A stretch of 10,957 nucleotides of DNA from contig CANJKY010000043.1 in NCBI GenBank assembly GCA_947474875.1, forward strand, positions 1 through 10,957, in the 5' to 3' direction. The notes beneath the pieces are model-generated. The model worked only from the letters and a program-made list of their open reading frames with translations, ran no database searches and was not told where the DNA came from. The DNA is from Gemmataceae bacterium. Lineage in GTDB: Bacteria; Planctomycetota; Planctomycetia; Gemmatales; Gemmataceae. Numbering within the stretch: position 1 is the first letter of the stretch; each line of letters begins with the position of its first letter. The position numbers were made by a program, and so were the translations under genes. Shown here one piece after another: positions 1-5,398 of this stretch.

Positions 1-15
1 ACCACTCTCCGGATC

Positions 16-1098
16 TTACGCCGCCAGCCGCACCGCGCCGGCGTCCGTGCGAACAGGGGTGTGCAGGATGATTTCCAGCCCGTTGACGATGCGGTCCCCG
101 CCGCGGCCGTCGATCAGCCGGCGGGCGCACCGGTTCATGCCCATCCGCTCCAGCGGGTCGTCCAGCACCAGCGCCACCGCGTCGGCCAGCTCCTTCTCGC
201 TCACGTCCGCCGCCGCCCCGAGGAAGGTGCCCACCCCTTCGTCGTCCATCCGCTTGGCGTTCATCAGGTGGGCCTGTTTCGTCGGCAGCGTCAGTTGCGG
301 GATGCCGACGCAACACAGTTCGAGCGAGGTGGTGTCGCCGGCGGTCAGGGCGAAGTGCGCCCGCACCAGCCGGGTCATCAGCTCCTTCACCTCGGTGATC
401 ACCTCCACCCGCCCCTTCGACCCGTCGGCGAACTCCAGCATCTCGTCGTACCGCGGGTGGTGGGTGCGGGCGACGATGCTGACCTTATCCACCTTCGGCA
501 TCTCGAGCAGTTGCCGGGTGCGAAGCAGGCTCTGGTCGCCGGCGTCGTCGTCGCCGAACGCCACCAGCGCGCGGAACGGGCCGGGCTGTTCGGTCGCCCG
601 GATGGTCCGCTGACGGCGGAAGATGCCACGCACCAGCGCGAACCGCTTACCGAGCAGGAGCTGCGATCCCGGACCGACGCGGTACGGCTTCGCCCCCGGC
701 GCCAGGAACGGGTTGACCACCAGCTTCGACGGGAACCGGACTGCCGGCTCGCTGTCGATGCTAATCACCCGCGTGCCGGTTTCGGTGAGCGCCTGCAGGT
801 AGTCGGCAGAGGCTCGGCCGGCCACTACCACCGCAGCCGCGTTCAGCCGCCGAACTTCCCGCACGGTGGCATCCAGGTCGTCCGCCTCGCCCGTCCTGCT
901 TTCCGCCGCCACCCACTCGTTGTTCCCGCGGTGGATGACCGTCGCCAGCGACAGCGGGTCCAGGTAGCTGAGGAAGTACGTCCCCCGCCTCCGCCGCTGC
1001 ATCGCCGCCGCCAGCGACAGGCACTGGTAGAACGGCTCGAACCCGCCGTCTGGGGTCGCGTCACAGCGAAACAGAATGGGCCCACGCTTCACGTCCAT
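16..1098 (-). CDS. PseG/SpsG-like nucleotide-sugar hydrolase or glycosyltransferase-fold protein, probably non-canonical
   Basis: 360 residues, complete. The start at 1098 is preceded by GAGG about 8 bases upstream. The frame stays open further upstream to 1704, but that part is arginine-rich, low-quality sequence. The fold is recognisable as PseG (UDP-2,4-diacetamido-2,4,6-trideoxy-altropyranose hydrolase)/SpsG, a GT-B-like family that cleaves UDP from an amino-sugar for pseudaminic or legionaminic acid routes. Seen in sequence: N-terminal RCDATPDGGF...QCLSLA (11-30), corresponding to RADxxxxIGxGHxxRCLxLA; LLLGKRFALVRGIF (147-160), matching the family LLGxxYALLRxxF; AFGDDDAG (180-187); and AGDTTSLELCCVGIP (253-267), matching the SxGGxTxWExxxxGxP nucleotide-binding loop. 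The His that acts as general base in PseG aligns with Pro22 here, so classical hydrolysis is doubtful. No signal peptide; cytoplasmic. Neighbours give no sugar-pathway context inside the window. The fold call is fairly secure; the substrate is unknown. Confidence 0.72.
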   Translation of the reverse strand: MDVKRGPILFRCDATPDGGFEPFYQCLSLAAAMQRRRRGTYFLSYLDPLSLATVIHRGNNEWVAAESRTGEADDLDATVREVRRLNAAAVVVAGRASADYLQALTETGTRVISIDSEPAVRFPSKLVVNPFLAPGAKPYRVGPGSQLLLGKRFALVRGIFRRQRTIRATEQPGPFRALVAFGDDDAGDQSLLRTRQLLEMPKVDKVSIVARTHHPRYDEMLEFADGSKGRVEVITEVKELMTRLVRAHFALTAGDTTSLELCCVGIPQLTLPTKQAHLMNAKRMDDEGVGTFLGAAADVSEKELADAVALVLDDPLERMGMNRCARRLIDGRGGDRIVNGLEIILHTPVRTDAGAVRLAA

Positions 1099-1371
1099 GC
1101 GAGCGCACCTCGTGGCAGACCAGGTTGTGCGGACGCCGGTCGGTGACGGGCACGCGGCAGCCGGCCGTGAGAACAGCCGATCGCGGCGGCACGAGTGCCG
1201 AGCCGAAGTCCGAGCTAGTGCCGGATTGGTGCGGGAGCGGACCGCCCGTGTGGCGCGAGAACGCGCCGGGAATGGTCGGGCGACCTGAACCGACGACACC
1301 TCTTCTCCGGGGGGCTGGTCACAGCCCCTACACCGTCCGCTTCGGGTTCCGGTCCGTCGCGGCAGGCGGTC

Positions 1372-1397
1372 CGATCTGGGGTTCCGGTCCCAGATCG
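1372..1397. repeat. 9-bp perfect inverted repeat (hairpin or operator candidate)
   Basis: CGATCTGGG at 1372-1380 and CCCAGATCG at 1389-1397 are exact reverse complements around an 8-base spacer. No T-run follows on either strand, and no gene ends nearby, so a terminator role is unlikely. An operator or leader hairpin is possible. The second copy of the 12-bp direct repeat (1379-1390) overlaps its spacer. Confidence 0.5.
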
Positions 1398-1533
1398 AAC
1401 GGGCGGGATGGTAACTCGGTTTTCGAGAACGGGACAAGGGCAAGTTGCCGGAGGGAGAAACGCAAGTGTCAGCCCGCGGGCGGTAAGCACACCGAGGCGG
1501 CTGACGCCGTCGGTTCACAAAGCAGGGTCGCTG

Positions 1534-1547
1534 TTTCCACATGGAAC
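1534..1547. promoter_or_regulatory. Candidate parS centromere-like site
   Basis: TTTCCACATGGAAC matches 12 of 14 positions of the parS variant GTTCCACGTGGAAC used by several bacteria. The half-sites TTCCA/TGGAA are perfectly inverted, and the central CG is replaced by CA. It lies 99 bases ahead of the parB start, and parS sites commonly sit in or near par loci. The mismatch at the centre lowers confidence, and a chance match in GC-rich DNA is possible. Confidence 0.42.
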
Positions 1548-1646
1548 GGTTGTGCCGCCGACCGGTTCGACTTCCCCAGACCGCCAGAGATGCTATCACC
1601 CGCCGCGTTCGTTCTGGGGGACCAGCATTCACCTGGGGGAATCGGC

Positions 1647-2513
1647 ATGGACGCCACCAAACCGCGGCTCGGACGCGGCCTCGACGCTCTACTCGGGCCG
1701 GCAACCGGCTCGGTCTCGGCCGTCAGTTCAACGCGGGTGCGGCTCGACCAGATCAGCCACAACCCGTACCAGCCACGGAAGCGGTTCGACGACGACGAGC
1801 TGACCCAGCTGGCGGACAGCATCCGCACGCACGGCGTCCTTCAGCCGCTGGTGGTACGGCCTAACGGCGAGCGATTCCAACTGATCGCCGGCGAACGACG
1901 GCTGCGGGCGTCGCACCTGGTCGGGCTGGCCGAGGTGCCGGTCCACGTGGTGTCGTTCGACGACCAGCAGGTGTACGAGGCGGCGCTGGTGGAGAACATC
2001 CAGCGGAGCGACCTGAACGCCATCGAGAAGGCGCAGGGGTTCAAGGAGTACCTGGAGCGGTACGGGCTGAGCCAGGAGCAGCTCGGCCGGCGGCTGGGAA
2101 TCGACCGCACGTCCATCAGCAACCTGGTCGGGCTGCTCAACCTGCCGGCCGAGGTGCAAGACGCGGTGCGGCTCGGCCAGCTCACCCTCGGGCACGCCAA
2201 GGTGATCAAGGGGGTGGCGGACGCCGAGCGGCAGATCCAACTGTGCCGTGAGGCCATCTTCAAGCACCTATCGGTCCACGCCCTGGAACTGCTGGCGAAG
2301 GAGGCGAAGGCGGAGGTGGCCGAGCAGAAGCCCGGGGCGATGCGGGCGGCGGTGGAGAAGACGGCCCATGTGCAGAGCCTGGAAGACGACTTGCGGCAGC
2401 GGTTCGCCACCCGCGTGGAGATCAAGGTGAAGGCGAAGGACAAGGGCCAGATCGTGATCGGGTTCGACTCGAACGACGAGTTCGAGCGAATCCTGTCCGC
2501 CCTGACTAAATGA
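1647..2513 (+). CDS. parB: Chromosome-partitioning protein ParB (CTPase clamp, parS-binding)
   Basis: 288 residues, full family length. ParB binds parS, loads as a CTP-dependent sliding clamp, and works with the ParA ATPase and SMC in origin segregation. Seen: the N-terminal ParA-contact peptide PRLGRGLDALLG (6-17); the ParB/sulfiredoxin-like nucleotide domain from about 30, with NPYQPRKRFD (39-48), GERRLRA (82-88) and ENIQRSDLNAIEKA (116-129); a helix-turn-helix around 141-165 (SQEQLGRRLGIDRTSISNLV); and the C-terminal dimerisation domain (about 244-286). The start at 1647 is chosen because GGGGGA sits 6 bases upstream and the protein begins with the canonical ParB N-terminus; the frame stays open back to 1125, but the extension is unrelated filler. 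No parA is adjacent; the upstream neighbour is divergent and unrelated. A strong hairpin follows the stop, so parB looks monocistronic. Confidence 0.96.
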   Translation: MDATKPRLGRGLDALLGPATGSVSAVSSTRVRLDQISHNPYQPRKRFDDDELTQLADSIRTHGVLQPLVVRPNGERFQLIAGERRLRASHLVGLAEVPVHVVSFDDQQVYEAALVENIQRSDLNAIEKAQGFKEYLERYGLSQEQLGRRLGIDRTSISNLVGLLNLPAEVQDAVRLGQLTLGHAKVIKGVADAERQIQLCREAIFKHLSVHALELLAKEAKAEVAEQKPGAMRAAVEKTAHVQSLEDDLRQRFATRVEIKVKAKDKGQIVIGFDSNDEFERILSALTK

Positions 2514-2535
2514 CGGTCTGTCCGCAGCGAAGCAC

Positions 2536-2562
2536 CAGAGCCGACCCGTGGGGTCGGCTCTG
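2536..2562 (+). terminator. Hairpin terminator after parB
   Basis: CAGAGCCGACCC (2536-2547) and GGGTCGGCTCTG (2551-2562) form a perfect 12-bp stem with a GTG loop, starting 23 bases after the parB stop. The downstream sequence is CTCGTTTC, only a weak T-tract, as often seen in high-GC genomes. It insulates parB from the following gene. Confidence 0.75.
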
Positions 2563-2576
2563 CTCGTTTCCGGTGG

Positions 2577-2582
2577 TACAAT
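2577..2582 (+). promoter_or_regulatory. Possible -10 element TACAAT before the secreted-protein gene
   Basis: TACAAT (5 of 6 to the sigma-70 -10 consensus) lies directly after the parB terminator and 20 bases before the next start codon. No recognisable -35 is present at 16-18 bases upstream, because that place is taken by the terminator stem. If used, the leader would be very short. Confidence 0.3.
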
Positions 2583-2601
2583 CGGGTTGGAGGGGGATGC
2601 C

Positions 2602-3120
2602 ATGCCGAAGCGGTCGCTCGCTATCCTCTTTGTGTTCGTCGCCGCCGGGCTGGCCCATGGTCAGCCGAAGAAGCCGAAGTACACCACCATCCCAGCGTCC
2701 GCCGGACTTGGATTCACTGCCAGTTTCCCGTGCCAGGTGGCCGACACGACCAAGGAGTTGGCGACTGCGGCTGGAAGTATGACCGTCCGCACCCACCGGG
2801 GAGAGCACGAGAAGGTGGCATACTCTGTTACGATGACCGAATACCCGGAGACGTTCGCCGACCTGGCGGCGGAAAAGATTCTTGACGGGGTGCGAGACGG
2901 GATGAAAGGTGATGGCGAGCTGAAGACGGACAAGGCGGTGACGGTGAGCGATGTCCCGGCCCGCGAGCTAGAGGTGACCACCAAGAAGAAGACTGGCATC
3001 CGCGGGATCGCGGTGCTGAACAAGCGGACGCTGTACGTCGTCACCGCCGCCGGACCGTCCGACGCCATTTCGAAGGAAGTCGCGACCGACTTCCTGAAAA
3101 GCTTCGCCCTTGACAAGTGA
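2602..3120 (+). CDS. Small secreted protein of unknown function
   Basis: 172 residues. The start at 2602 is chosen because AGGGGG lies 5 bases upstream and the protein then opens with a signal peptide, MPKRSLAILFVFVAAGLAHG, with likely cleavage near residue 20. An in-frame ATG at 2548 lies inside the parB terminator stem-loop and is rejected. The mature part, FTASFPCQV (38-46), then a region with YSVTMTEYP (74-82), an alpha-helical stretch ILDGVRDGM (93-101), DVPARELEV (117-125), LYVVTAAGP (144-152) and a terminal FLKSFALDK (164-172), has the layout of the small exported planctomycete proteins that loosely resemble PsbP/DcrB-type domains: a beta-sheet with a final 'FLxSF' helix. This resemblance is a pattern impression, not a demonstrated homology. 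No lipobox or catalytic residues are visible. It is expressed alone between the parB terminator and a tRNA. Confidence 0.85.
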   Translation: MPKRSLAILFVFVAAGLAHGQPKKPKYTTIPASAGLGFTASFPCQVADTTKELATAAGSMTVRTHRGEHEKVAYSVTMTEYPETFADLAAEKILDGVRDGMKGDGELKTDKAVTVSDVPARELEVTTKKKTGIRGIAVLNKRTLYVVTAAGPSDAISKEVATDFLKSFALDK

Positions 3121-3132
3121 TGCGAACCCGGG

Positions 3133-3161
3133 CTGACATCGACCCGTCCATACGCTACCAT
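3133..3161 (+). promoter_or_regulatory. Sigma-70-like promoter of the tRNA-Pro gene
   Basis: CTGACA (3133-3138), then exactly 17 bases, then TACCAT (3156-3161). Hits are 5 of 6 to TTGACA and 4 of 6 to TATAAT. Predicted transcription start would be about 3168, six bases before the mature tRNA. The element begins 12 bases after the stop of the preceding gene. Confidence 0.6.
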
Positions 3162-3173
3162 GTCTGAGACGAC

Positions 3174-3247
3174 CGGGGTGTAGCTCAGCCTGGTAGAGCG
3201 CTTGGTTTGGGACCAAGAAGTCGTCGGTTCGAATCCGGCCACCCCGA
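3174..3247 (+). tRNA. tRNA-Pro (anticodon UGG)
   Basis: 74 bases. The acceptor stem CGGGGTG (3174-3180) pairs perfectly with CACCCCG (3240-3246), followed by discriminator A (3247). The D arm is GCTC...GAGC with the conserved GG in its loop. The anticodon stem is CTTGG/CCAAG around loop TTTGGGA, giving anticodon TGG. The variable loop is 5 bases. The T arm is GTCGG/CCGGC around TTCGAAT. The CCA end is not encoded (the genome has CTA after the discriminator) and must be added by nucleotidyltransferase. UGG reads CCA/CCG (and with modification other) proline codons. It is a stand-alone unit with its own promoter and hairpin. Confidence 0.97.
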
Positions 3248-3248
3248 C

Positions 3249-3272
3249 TACGGCTCCCTCACGGGAGCCGTG
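3249..3272 (+). terminator. Hairpin just 3' of tRNA-Pro
   Basis: ACGGCTCCC (3250-3258) and GGGAGCCGT (3263-3271) form a perfect 9-bp stem with loop TCAC, extended by one T-G wobble (3249/3272). It starts two bases after the discriminator base. The downstream GTGCATTTC is only mildly T-rich. Most simply it terminates tRNA transcription and gives a 3' trailer for processing. Confidence 0.68.
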
Positions 3273-3473
3273 TGCATTTCAGCCCGCGCGAAACCACCCG
3301 CCACCCGATTCACAGTGCGGCCTGAATCCCGATCCCTCGGGTTTACGCACCGGCCCGGCGTGTCCGCACTTCCGGCAGCACGAATACTACTCGCAGACGT
3401 GAATCGGTTTCGGCTCGATCCACGCCCCGTGCCTGGGTAGCATTTCAGCGTCAGGTCGATCGACGGGGCCGTC

Positions 3474-4307
3474 ATGAACCGCCGCACGTTCCTCCGAGTT
3501 GCCGCTGCGTCAACCGTCGTTGTCCCGACGGCGACGGTCGGGTACGGGTTCGCCGAGTCCGAGTCGCTCCGGATCGAGCGAGTGACTCTACCGCTGCCGA
3601 ACCTGCCGCGGGCGTTCGACGGGCTGCGGGTGGTGTTCCTGACGGACATCCACCACGGGCCGTACACAGAGCTGGAGTTCGTGGCCCAGATCGTCCGCAC
3701 CACCCTTTCCCTTCAGCCGGATTTGATCCTGTTTGGCGGGGACTACTGCCTCCGCGATCGGAAGTACATCGCACCGTGCTTCGACGTGCTGCGGAACCTG
3801 TCCGCCCCGCTCGGGGTGTACGGGGTGCTTGGGAACCACGACCACTGGCACGGGATGGACGAGACGCGGGCGGGGATGCGGCGGGCCGGGGTCGAGGAGC
3901 TGACCGACCGCGGGGTGTGGCTGACCAGCGGGGCGGACCGGCTGCGGCTGGGCGGGGTGGATGACCTGTGGTGTGGGCAGCCGGACGCGGCCGCGGCGGT
4001 CGGCGATGCCACCCGCGAAGATGCCGTACTGCTACTCAGCCACAACCCGGACTTGGCCGAGACGATGGCCGACCGCCGGGTCGGGCTGGTGCTGAGCGGG
4101 CACACACACGGCGGGCAGGTGATCGTGCCGGGCATGACCAACCCGTTCATCCCGTCGCGGTACGGCGACAAGTATTCGCACGGGCAGGTGGAGGCGCCGG
4201 CCACCACCGTGTACGTGTCCCGCGGACTGGGGCTGACCGGCCTGCCGGTTCGCTACAATTGCCCCCCGGAGCTGACGCTGCTCACGCTGACGGCTCCGAC
4301 CACCTGA
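3474..4307 (+). CDS. Tat-exported metallophosphoesterase, YaeI-like
   Basis: 277 residues. The calcineurin-like metallophosphoesterase motifs are all present and in order: TDIHHG (57-62, metal-binding Asp58 and His60), FGGD (87-90), GNHDHWHG (120-127), LSHNPD (188-193) and LSGHTHGGQV (207-216). This arrangement and the GHTHGGQ signature match the YaeI group of phosphodiesterases, whose E. coli member has been linked to cleavage of phosphodiester substrates; the natural substrate here is unknown. The N-terminus NRRTFLRVAAASTVVV (2-17) fits the twin-arginine export pattern (RRxFL plus a hydrophobic stretch), so the enzyme is probably folded and metallated before export to the periplasm or inner membrane face. 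Its start has only a modest GGGG 5 bases upstream. It ends 11 bases before the next gene, so the two are likely cotranscribed. Confidence 0.92.
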   Translation: MNRRTFLRVAAASTVVVPTATVGYGFAESESLRIERVTLPLPNLPRAFDGLRVVFLTDIHHGPYTELEFVAQIVRTTLSLQPDLILFGGDYCLRDRKYIAPCFDVLRNLSAPLGVYGVLGNHDHWHGMDETRAGMRRAGVEELTDRGVWLTSGADRLRLGGVDDLWCGQPDAAAAVGDATREDAVLLLSHNPDLAETMADRRVGLVLSGHTHGGQVIVPGMTNPFIPSRYGDKYSHGQVEAPATTVYVSRGLGLTGLPVRYNCPPELTLLTLTAPTT

Positions 4308-4318
4308 GGGGCGAACCG

Positions 4319-4738
4319 ATGCGAACTGTGCTGACGGCGGGCATGATTCTGGTGGCGTCGGCCGCGGGTCTGGCCGCCGACAAGTCGCCGATCGACGGCA
4401 AATGGACGATCGAGTCCGTCACCCGCGACGGCAAGAAGGACGACGCGTTCACGGGCGCCAGCCGGGTTCACGAGGGCGGCAAGTACACCATGAAGGCGGC
4501 CGAGGGGAAGACGCTGCCCACCACCGAAGGCAAGTTCACGGTGGAAGCGGACAAGAAAGCGTTCGACATGAAGCCGACCGGCGGGCGGTACAAGGACAAG
4601 ACGCTGCTCGGCATCTACAAGCTGGACGGGGACACGCTCACCATCGCGTTCGCCGAGCCGGGTAAGGACCGGCCGACCGAGTTCGGCAGCAAGGAAGGGA
4701 GCGGGGTAGTTGTCGCGGTGATGAAGAAGGCAAAGTGA
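4319..4738 (+). CDS. Secreted TIGR03067-domain (lipocalin-like) planctomycete protein
   Basis: 139 residues. The start at 4319 has GAGGGG 7 bases upstream, overlapping the stop codon of the preceding gene, and begins with signal peptide MRTVLTAGMILVASAAGLAA (1-20). The frame is open from 3968, but that part overlaps the phosphoesterase gene and is rejected. The mature protein follows the TIGR03067 layout: IDGKWTIESVTRDGKK (25-40; family GTWxVxSxxxDGK), a central strand region with KFTVEADKKAFDMKPT (72-87), LLGIYKLDGDTLTIAFA (96-112; family GIYxLxGDTLxxC), and RPTEFGS (118-124; family RPxxF). The family is expanded in Gemmata-like planctomycetes and has no established biochemical role; a beta-barrel binding small molecules is inferred. 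Tandem position suggests it shares an export-linked job with the phosphoesterase, but nothing in the sequence proves that. Confidence 0.9.
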   Translation: MRTVLTAGMILVASAAGLAADKSPIDGKWTIESVTRDGKKDDAFTGASRVHEGGKYTMKAAEGKTLPTTEGKFTVEADKKAFDMKPTGGRYKDKTLLGIYKLDGDTLTIAFAEPGKDRPTEFGSKEGSGVVVAVMKKAK

Positions 4739-4750
4739 TCCCAACAAGAG

Positions 4751-4776
4751 AGCCCCCGGACGGCCGTTCGGGGGCC
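4751..4776. terminator. Bidirectional terminator between convergent genes
   Basis: GCCCCCG (4752-4758) pairs with CGGGGGC (4769-4775). The stem continues inward through one G-T wobble, A-T and C-G to loop GGCC (4762-4765), about 10 bp in all. On the minus strand it is followed by TCTCTTGTT, a better T-tract than on the plus strand. It lies 13 bases past the plus-strand stop and 7 bases past the end of the minus-strand gene, so it serves both. Confidence 0.78.
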
Positions 4777-4782
4777 TCGAGC

Positions 4783-5385
4783 TTACACCACCCACCTTTT
4801 GCCGCTCGCCGGGTGCGTCACCTCGACCTTCGGCCGTGGGGATCCGGCCACCAGCTTGAACGTCAGCCCGAGTGCGTCACTCGTCAGCACCAGACCGTTC
4901 GCTAGCTCCGACCGTCCGGCCGAGACCAGCGCCCCGTTCACCAGGGTGAACAGCTCGAGTGCCCACGGGTTCCGCTCGACCACCAGAACCTCGCGGGTGT
5001 TCACCGCCGCGTAGAAGGCGAACTTGGCGTGCGGGTCTTCCCCCTCGCTGATGATCTCGACCAAGAAGTCCGGCCCGCCGACCCAATGGGTGTCGTGGTC
5101 CACCGCCGGGTTCCCGGACAGGTACACGAGCACATCCGGGCAGCGGTAGTTCTGCGCCCAGCCGTCCGCACGGTCGCTCAGGTTTGCTCCGGGGAAACAC
5201 GAGTCACCACGATCCCAGTCGATCACGGCAGAGAACACCGAGCTGAACTGGACCACCAGCCGCTGGTGTTCGGTGTTCGGCGTCGGTGGCAAGGTGTCCA
5301 CTCCGTCCCAGGTTTCGCGAAAGCGGTCCGGGTACTCGTCCCGGAACCGCTTTTCCAGATGTGGGTCCAGTATCAGCGTCGCCAT
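4783..5385 (-). CDS. Uma2 family (DUF820) putative restriction-endonuclease-fold protein
   Basis: 200 residues, normal family length. Uma2 proteins have a PD-(D/E)xK nuclease-like fold and are hugely expanded in cyanobacteria and planctomycetes; most have no known function. Seen: an N-terminal region TPNTEHQRLVVQFSSVFSAV (35-54), typical of the family's helix with the HxxL core; RCPDVLVY (81-88, PD at 83-84); GPDFLVEIIS (104-113, Glu110); and Lys121 in HAKFAFY ahead of REVLVVERNP (131-140), corresponding to the family motif K..YxxxGVxEYWLVDP. The usual Gly-Val-Glu-Tyr-Trp is altered here to NTREVLVVERN. The start codon at 5385 has a very strong purine-rich site (GGGGGGAGGG), which begins in the stop codon of the upstream dehydrogenase gene 13 bases away, so the two are probably translated from one message. 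No cognate methyltransferase is present. Confidence 0.88.
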   Translation of the reverse strand: MATLILDPHLEKRFRDEYPDRFRETWDGVDTLPPTPNTEHQRLVVQFSSVFSAVIDWDRGDSCFPGANLSDRADGWAQNYRCPDVLVYLSGNPAVDHDTHWVGGPDFLVEIISEGEDPHAKFAFYAAVNTREVLVVERNPWALELFTLVNGALVSAGRSELANGLVLTSDALGLTFKLVAGSPRPKVEVTHPASGKRWVV

Positions 5386-5398
5386 CGCACCCTCCCCC

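Larger units (their letters stand above)
1099..1646. other. Divergent intergenic region without a supported gene
   Basis: 548 bases separate the minus-strand PseG-like gene from parB. Frames stay open because of high GC, but their translations are Arg/Pro/Ser-rich and show no family resemblance, so I see no gene. The stretch holds a 12-bp direct repeat GGGTTCCGGTCC (1344-1355 and 1379-1390), a 9-bp inverted repeat (1372-1397), a near-palindrome GTTTTCGAGAAC (1419-1430), a parS-like palindrome (1534-1547) and a duplicated CTGGGGGA (1614-1621 and 1633-1640), the second copy being the parB ribosome binding site. It should carry the promoters for both divergent genes; I could not find a convincing -35/-10 pair. 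Confidence 0.6.

Noticed and set aside
1125..1646. N-terminal extension of ParB
   Set aside because: ParB normally starts with the KPRLGRGLDALLG peptide, found right after the ATG at 1647 with GGGGGA 6 bases upstream.
1099..1704. N-terminal extension of the PseG-like gene by about 200 codons
   Set aside because: The extension is Arg/Pro/Ser-rich, overlaps the parB start on the other strand, and the family N-terminus with a good ribosome binding site begins at 1098.
2548..2601. Earlier in-frame ATG for the small secreted protein
   Set aside because: It begins inside the parB terminator hairpin, has no ribosome binding site, and would bury the signal peptide.
3174..3272. tRNA-Pro as an integration site of a mobile element
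   Set aside because: No integrase, no repeated tRNA 3' end in the window, and the flanking genes look like ordinary chromosomal genes.
3968..4318. Upstream open frame joined to the TIGR03067 protein
   Set aside because: It overlaps the phosphoesterase gene in another frame and is low-complexity; the signal peptide starts at 4319.
4783..5385. Restriction-modification system suggested by the Uma2 endonuclease
   Set aside because: No methyltransferase, specificity or helicase gene is nearby, and Uma2 proteins are common as singletons in planctomycetes.
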